Assembly (NCBI RefSeq): GCF_002078015.1
Contig: NZ_LWBP01000100.1
Location: 106,911-170,910 of the forward strand
Direction of reading: 5' to 3'
DNA length: 64,000 nucleotides
Source of the DNA: Niastella populi
GTDB lineage: Bacteria > Bacteroidota > Bacteroidia > Chitinophagales > Chitinophagaceae
Part shown: positions 59,973 to 64,000 of the stretch, piece after piece
Layout of the letters: the number at the start of each line of letters is the position of its first letter
Numbering within the stretch: the stretch's first letter is position 1
Made by a program: the position numbers and the translations under genes
The notes under the pieces: model-generated
What the model saw: only the letters and a program-made list of their open reading frames with translations
Told to the model about the DNA's origin: nothing
Databases searched by the model: none

Positions 59973-62357
59973 ATGCTTAAAAACTACCTTAAAATAGCCT
60001 GGCGCAATCTGCGGAACAACAAAATGTATTCTTCTCTCAATATAGCTGGTCTTGCTACAGGCATGGCCGTAGCATTGCTGATCGGACTGTGGATATGGGA
60101 TGAAGTTTCATTCAATACCTATCACAGGAATTACAACCAGTTGGCGCAGGTAATGGTTCAGGCAACAAATAAAACAGCAAATGGGAATGCGATATTTACC
60201 GGATCGACTACTTCCATCCCTATGGGATACGAACTGCGCGACAAATATTCCGGTGATTTTAAACATGTATCGCTTGTTTCCTGGCAAGCGGCCCATATAG
60301 TAGCTACAGGAGACAAACAACTGTCACAAACAGGCATGTGGGTAGAGGAAACTTTTCCTGTTATGTTTACTTTAAAAATGCTTACAGGTAATGCCGAGGC
60401 ATTAAAAGACCCTTCCTCGATATTGTTGGCTCAATCTGTGGCTAAAGCGCTTTTTAACAATGCTGATCCTTTGACCCAAACCGTGCGAATTGATAATAAA
60501 ATGGAGATGAAAGTAGTGGGTGTATATGAAGATTTACCATATAACACAACCTATCGTGACGTAAAACTTTTGCTGCCATGGAAGCGATATGTAAATGGCA
60601 CCGAGGAGTGGATAAAAAATTCGCAAACACAATGGGACAATCATATGTGCCAGTTGTATGTACAATTGAATGATCATGCAGACCTTAATAAGGTTAGCGC
60701 TAAAATCAGAAGTGTTCCTACTCCGCATATCACGTTTAGCAAAGAGGAGCTATTGTTGCACCCGATGAAAAAATGGTATTTGTACAGCGAGTTTAGGGAA
60801 GGCAAACTGGTAGGAGGGCGAATAAGTATAGTATGGATGATTGGGATCATTGGTGCATTTGTATTGCTGCTGGCCTGTATTAATTTCATGAATCTCTCTA
60901 CCGCCAGGAGTGAAAAGCGCAGCCGGGAAGTCGGTGTCCGTAAAACCATTGGTTCATCGCGCAGGCAACTCGTACTTCAGTTTCTCAGCGAATCGCTGAC
61001 AATGACCTTACTGGCCTTGATATTGTCGCTTGTGATGGTACAGCTATCGCTTCCTTTGTTCAACGGGCTGTCAGATAAACTAATGTCCATTCCCTGGGGC
61101 AATCACGTCTTTTGGTTGTTGATATTGACCTTCACTTTTATTACTGGTCTTATATCAGGCAGCTATCCGGCCTTTTATTTATCGGGGTTTAAACCGGTGA
61201 AAGTGTTAAAAGGAACGTTTAAGGCAGGACGTTTTGCCGCCCTTCCGCGCAAAGTGCTTGTAATAGTTCAATTCACCGTATCAGTTGCGCTGATCATAGG
61301 CACCATTATCATTTACCGCCAGATACAATATACCGGCAACCGGCCAGTTGGCTATACCCGTGAAGGACTAATCACAGTAGATATAAATACACCTGAGATA
61401 GCAGGTCACTACGACGCGTTGAGGAATGATTTGCTACAGACAGGAGTGGTGGCTGATATGGCGAATTCCAATAGCGCGCCGACAGAAGTATTTTCTAACA
61501 ACATTGTTGAATGGAAAGGTAAAGATCCCAGTATAACCGTTAGTCCTGGAACCATTGCCGTGTCGCATGACTTTGGCAACACAGTTGGCTGGCAAATAAA
61601 AGAAGGCCGCGATTTTTCCAGGAATTTTCCTTCTGATACGGGTGCTTTTATACTGAATGAATCAGCGGTAAAGCTGACAGGGTTTAAAAGTCCGATAGGA
61701 CAAACGATAAGGTGGCTGGATCGGGATCATGTCATTGTTGGAGTAGTTAAAGATATGGTAATGGAATCTCCGTATCAACCTGTTCGGCCTACCATCTTTC
61801 ATTTGAATCCTTATTGGGCCCGTTTGATCACCATACGAATAAAACCCGGTATTAACCTCCATGATGGATTGGCCAAATTAGAACCTGTATTTAAAAAATA
61901 TAATCCGGGTAGCCCTTTTGTGTATAAACTCACGGATGAAGAATATGCAAAAAAGTTTAATGATGAAAAACGTATTGGCAACCTGACCACCATCTTTGCT
62001 GTTCTCGCCATCTTTATTTCCTGCCTGGGTTTGTTTGGGTTGGCATCATTTGTAGCAGAGCAGCGAACCAAAGAGATTGGCATACGCAAAGTATTAGGGG
62101 CGTCTGTATTCAATGTTTGGAATATGTTATCAATGGGTTTTGTAACGCTGGTAATTATTTCATGTGCTATAGCTGTTCCCCTTTCCTGGTATTTCCTGCA
62201 TGAATGGTTGCAGAAGTATGAATACCGTACAACCATATCGTGGTGGATTTTTGCAATGGCCATCCTTGGAACACTGCTGCTCACATTGGCAACGGTAACC
62301 TATCAATCAATAAAAGCGGCTATACTGAACCCTGTAAACAGCCTGAAGCGGGAGTAA
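59973..62357 (+). CDS. FtsX/MacB-type ABC transporter permease
   Basis: The product has 794 residues from the ATG at 59973 (MLKNYLKIAWRNLRNNKMYS); the frame upstream to 59916 adds nothing membrane-like. One N-terminal helix (22-42), a periplasmic MacB_PCD domain, three helices with FtsX motifs ('RSEKRSREVGVRKTIGSSRRQ'), a second periplasmic domain, and three C-terminal helices with the repeated motif 'EQRTKEIGIRKVLGASVFN'. This eight-helix fused permease is typical of Bacteroidota, and no ATPase gene is adjacent, so it must use one encoded elsewhere. It may export lipoproteins or peptides or act mechanically in the envelope. Confidence 0.9.
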   Translation: MLKNYLKIAWRNLRNNKMYSSLNIAGLATGMAVALLIGLWIWDEVSFNTYHRNYNQLAQVMVQATNKTANGNAIFTGSTTSIPMGYELRDKYSGDFKHVSLVSWQAAHIVATGDKQLSQTGMWVEETFPVMFTLKMLTGNAEALKDPSSILLAQSVAKALFNNADPLTQTVRIDNKMEMKVVGVYEDLPYNTTYRDVKLLLPWKRYVNGTEEWIKNSQTQWDNHMCQLYVQLNDHADLNKVSAKIRSVPTPHITFSKEELLLHPMKKWYLYSEFREGKLVGGRISIVWMIGIIGAFVLLLACINFMNLSTARSEKRSREVGVRKTIGSSRRQLVLQFLSESLTMTLLALILSLVMVQLSLPLFNGLSDKLMSIPWGNHVFWLLILTFTFITGLISGSYPAFYLSGFKPVKVLKGTFKAGRFAALPRKVLVIVQFTVSVALIIGTIIIYRQIQYTGNRPVGYTREGLITVDINTPEIAGHYDALRNDLLQTGVVADMANSNSAPTEVFSNNIVEWKGKDPSITVSPGTIAVSHDFGNTVGWQIKEGRDFSRNFPSDTGAFILNESAVKLTGFKSPIGQTIRWLDRDHVIVGVVKDMVMESPYQPVRPTIFHLNPYWARLITIRIKPGINLHDGLAKLEPVFKKYNPGSPFVYKLTDEEYAKKFNDEKRIGNLTTIFAVLAIFISCLGLFGLASFVAEQRTKEIGIRKVLGASVFNVWNMLSMGFVTLVIISCAIAVPLSWYFLHEWLQKYEYRTTISWWIFAMAILGTLLLTLATVTYQSIKAAILNPVNSLKRE

Positions 62358-62596
62358 TATAGTTTATCAACAGCCTTAATATAAAAATACTCCGATTACA
62401 AATAGCTTATTCCCATCCGCTTTGACCCGCAAGCGGTGCACGCTGCTGGAAATAAAAATGCCCCTGTCGGGGGGTAGTGAATATAAAGCAACTGCTTACT
62501 TCTATAAAATTGCGTTAAATGCCCCTTGCCGCTTGTAACAGACCGGCCTGCTGAATATCTTGACCTCGCATTTATCACTTTAACCCCAAATTACAT

Positions 62597-63298
62597 ATGA
62601 AAACAACGGTCGTTTTCCTCCTAACCTTCATATGCAGCTATCCAACATTTGCACAAACTGCCGAAAACACAGAACAATCGGATGCCTGCCAGGACTTATT
62701 TTCAACAAGGAGCATATCGCTTCCAACAGATTTGAAATCTATAAACTGGGACACTATTCGATTCAACGATGAAACGTTGGCGGCCATCAGGAAAGCCACC
62801 TGCCTGCATTTAAGCGATGGGGAAAATATAGTGGAAGACCAATATGCATGCGTTTCCGGCATTGTTGACACGGAGTATTACAAACAGGATTTTGAACTGC
62901 CGGATACTTTGGACTGGTCTATTATCCGGCTCAACCATTCAAAAGTGATCAATGATAATGTTGAGGTGTTCCTTGTGATCGTGTCCAGAGGCAACTGCTA
63001 CCTCCTTACCGTAGTTCGCGATCCTAACAAACCGGATCGTTTTGAAGGAAAAAGCATTGCTCTTTTGGAATTCGCTATGGGCAACCGGCATTGGGGCCAT
63101 AACCGCGATGCCAACCTGTTGTCGGTAAACAATATAAAAGTTTATGGAAACTGCTGGCACGAAAATGATGAACCCGGTACGTCTGCGGGTGTAGCCACCA
63201 CCATTTCGATTCGTAAAGATGGGGAGATAGTAGAAAAACAAAAACCAGTGATCGTGGAAAAACAAAAGCCATTGAAAAAGAAACGAAAAACAAAATAA
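62597..63298 (+). CDS. Secreted protein with Lys-rich repeat tail, unknown
   Basis: The 233-residue protein has a signal peptide (MKTTVVFLLTFICSYPTFAQ). The mature part is a mixed domain ('VEDQYACVSGIVDTEYYKQD'). The tail repeats VEKQKPVIVEKQKPLKKKRK, two copies of an EKQKP unit. No family recognised. Confidence 0.55.
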   Translation: MKTTVVFLLTFICSYPTFAQTAENTEQSDACQDLFSTRSISLPTDLKSINWDTIRFNDETLAAIRKATCLHLSDGENIVEDQYACVSGIVDTEYYKQDFELPDTLDWSIIRLNHSKVINDNVEVFLVIVSRGNCYLLTVVRDPNKPDRFEGKSIALLEFAMGNRHWGHNRDANLLSVNNIKVYGNCWHENDEPGTSAGVATTISIRKDGEIVEKQKPVIVEKQKPLKKKRKTK

Positions 63299-63465
63299 TC
63301 TATGGCGTTGCCCCAGGTTCGCCATATGAATTAACTTATAAACGAACCTGACAGGTTTTCCTTATTCGAATGTTCAGACCAGTTAAGTACCATTGAACAC
63401 CATACCTGTGCAGATGTCAATAATGCACCTCACAGGTGAGCTCTAGTTATTCTATATGCATAACA

Positions 63466-63780
63466 ATGAGCCCGTTTGATGATCGAAAGCTATCACAGTA
63501 TGCTGTTCAACAGTTCAATTCCAAAGTCGATAGTAAAACTGTTTCTGGCAGTGTCATTGGACTTTTGATCAGCACCATTATCGGCGCTTTTCTTACTGGC
63601 CTGCAAATTTCACTGTTCGGACGATTCTTTTATGTGAGTTTGATTTTAGTTTATGTTGCTTCCTGGATAACCCTAAGAATGATAACAAAGAAGGACGCCG
63701 GCAACCCTATTATTCTACTGACTGCCGTCTTAGCCACTATTATTGGACCCGGAGTTACTCTTTGGCTTTTTATTCGGTGA
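63466..63780 (+). CDS. Small membrane protein
   Basis: The product has about 104 residues from the ATG at 63466 (a GTG at 63436 is less likely). Three hydrophobic helices: 'VSGSVIGLLISTIIGAFLTG', 'YVSLILVYVASWITLRM' and 'IILLTAVLATIIGPGVTLWL'. No family recognised. Confidence 0.5.
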   Translation: MSPFDDRKLSQYAVQQFNSKVDSKTVSGSVIGLLISTIIGAFLTGLQISLFGRFFYVSLILVYVASWITLRMITKKDAGNPIILLTAVLATIIGPGVTLWLFIR

Positions 63781-63931
63781 CACTTCGCAGGTTGGCACTA
63801 CGTCCAGGGCTTCTGAGATAGCCTGGTTTCATTATAATATCCTACTTCACTATGGTCCACCCCGCCTGCCGAAAGCCCGATCATTGCATGTAATACTAAA
63901 ACGAACATCTACCTCGCATCTTCGAACGCAA

Positions 63932-63965
63932 AAACGCCTTCAAATCCAACGACTTGAAGGCGTTT
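63932..63965. terminator. 12-bp stem terminator hairpin
   Basis: AAACGCCTTCAA and TTGAAGGCGTTT pair perfectly around a 10-base loop. A and T runs at the edges suit termination in both directions; it may serve a gene beyond the window end. Confidence 0.7.
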
Positions 63966-64000
63966 CTGCTTTTCTGCGGGCTGTAGGTTACAACTTTCGA

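Noticed and set aside
1..64000. tRNA, rRNA, insertion sequences, integrase genes
   Set aside because: Looked for on both strands; no cloverleaf with a CCA-type end, rRNA-like stretch, or transposase/integrase motif was recognised.

Overview
The window comes from a member of the Bacteroidota, most likely the Chitinophagaceae (Chitinophaga/Niastella-like). The evidence is a SusC/SusD pair behind an ECF sigma factor and FecR anti-sigma factor, several exact TAnnTTTG -7 promoter elements, a near absence of Shine-Dalgarno sequences, a bacillithiol-system protein, many small lipoproteins, and gliding-phylum style glycoside hydrolases. No rRNA, tRNA, CRISPR array or insertion sequence was seen. Gene calls rest on reading the translated sequence by eye; no database search was possible.

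Layout. 1-3.7 kb: end of a PQQ-dependent sugar dehydrogenase, a truncated thioesterase remnant, a candidate small RNA, then TerB-like, BON and BON/SH3 envelope genes. 3.8-9.8 kb: a minus-strand iron-type cluster (DUF4856 lipoprotein, imelysin, HTTM membrane protein, FecA-like TonB receptor). 10.1-10.4 kb: second copy of the candidate small RNA. 10.5-16.5 kb: a lipoprotein, YtxJ, a cold-shock-domain protein, a desaturase, two convergent RRM proteins and topoisomerase III. 17.2-17.6 kb: an array of eight degenerate 42-bp units without one indel. 18.3-23.1 kb: a decaying block containing a frameshifted small gene, a DUF5977 surface protein with three frameshifts and a stop, and an Rhs gene cut by one in-frame stop from its variable C-terminus. 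24.5-32.9 kb: sigma factor, FecR, SusC, SusD and a Gfo/Idh/MocA oxidoreductase. 32.9-38.7 kb: a short UvrA-like ATPase, then a NarL-type two-component pair. 38.8-41.9 kb: a four-gene operon of unrecognised proteins. 42-46.6 kb: GH39, a PfpI-type protein and small genes.

46.6-49.9 kb is the most striking part. A compact operon encodes a J-domain fused to a degenerate kinase-like domain, a VWA-domain protein and a divergent adenylosuccinate-synthetase-like enzyme. Its probable promoter is bracketed by two copies of the palindrome TGCGT-N7-ACGCA. I infer an undescribed stress or defence-like module that joins chaperone/kinase signalling to purine chemistry. 50-54 kb: GH97 and GH43 enzymes. 54.1-56.9 kb: a visibly AT-richer island (PH-domain, LRR and unknown proteins) between two imperfect 24-bp direct repeats. 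57-64 kb: aldo/keto reductase with an AraC regulator, an 11-bp tandem repeat, an FtsX/MacB-type permease, and small envelope proteins.
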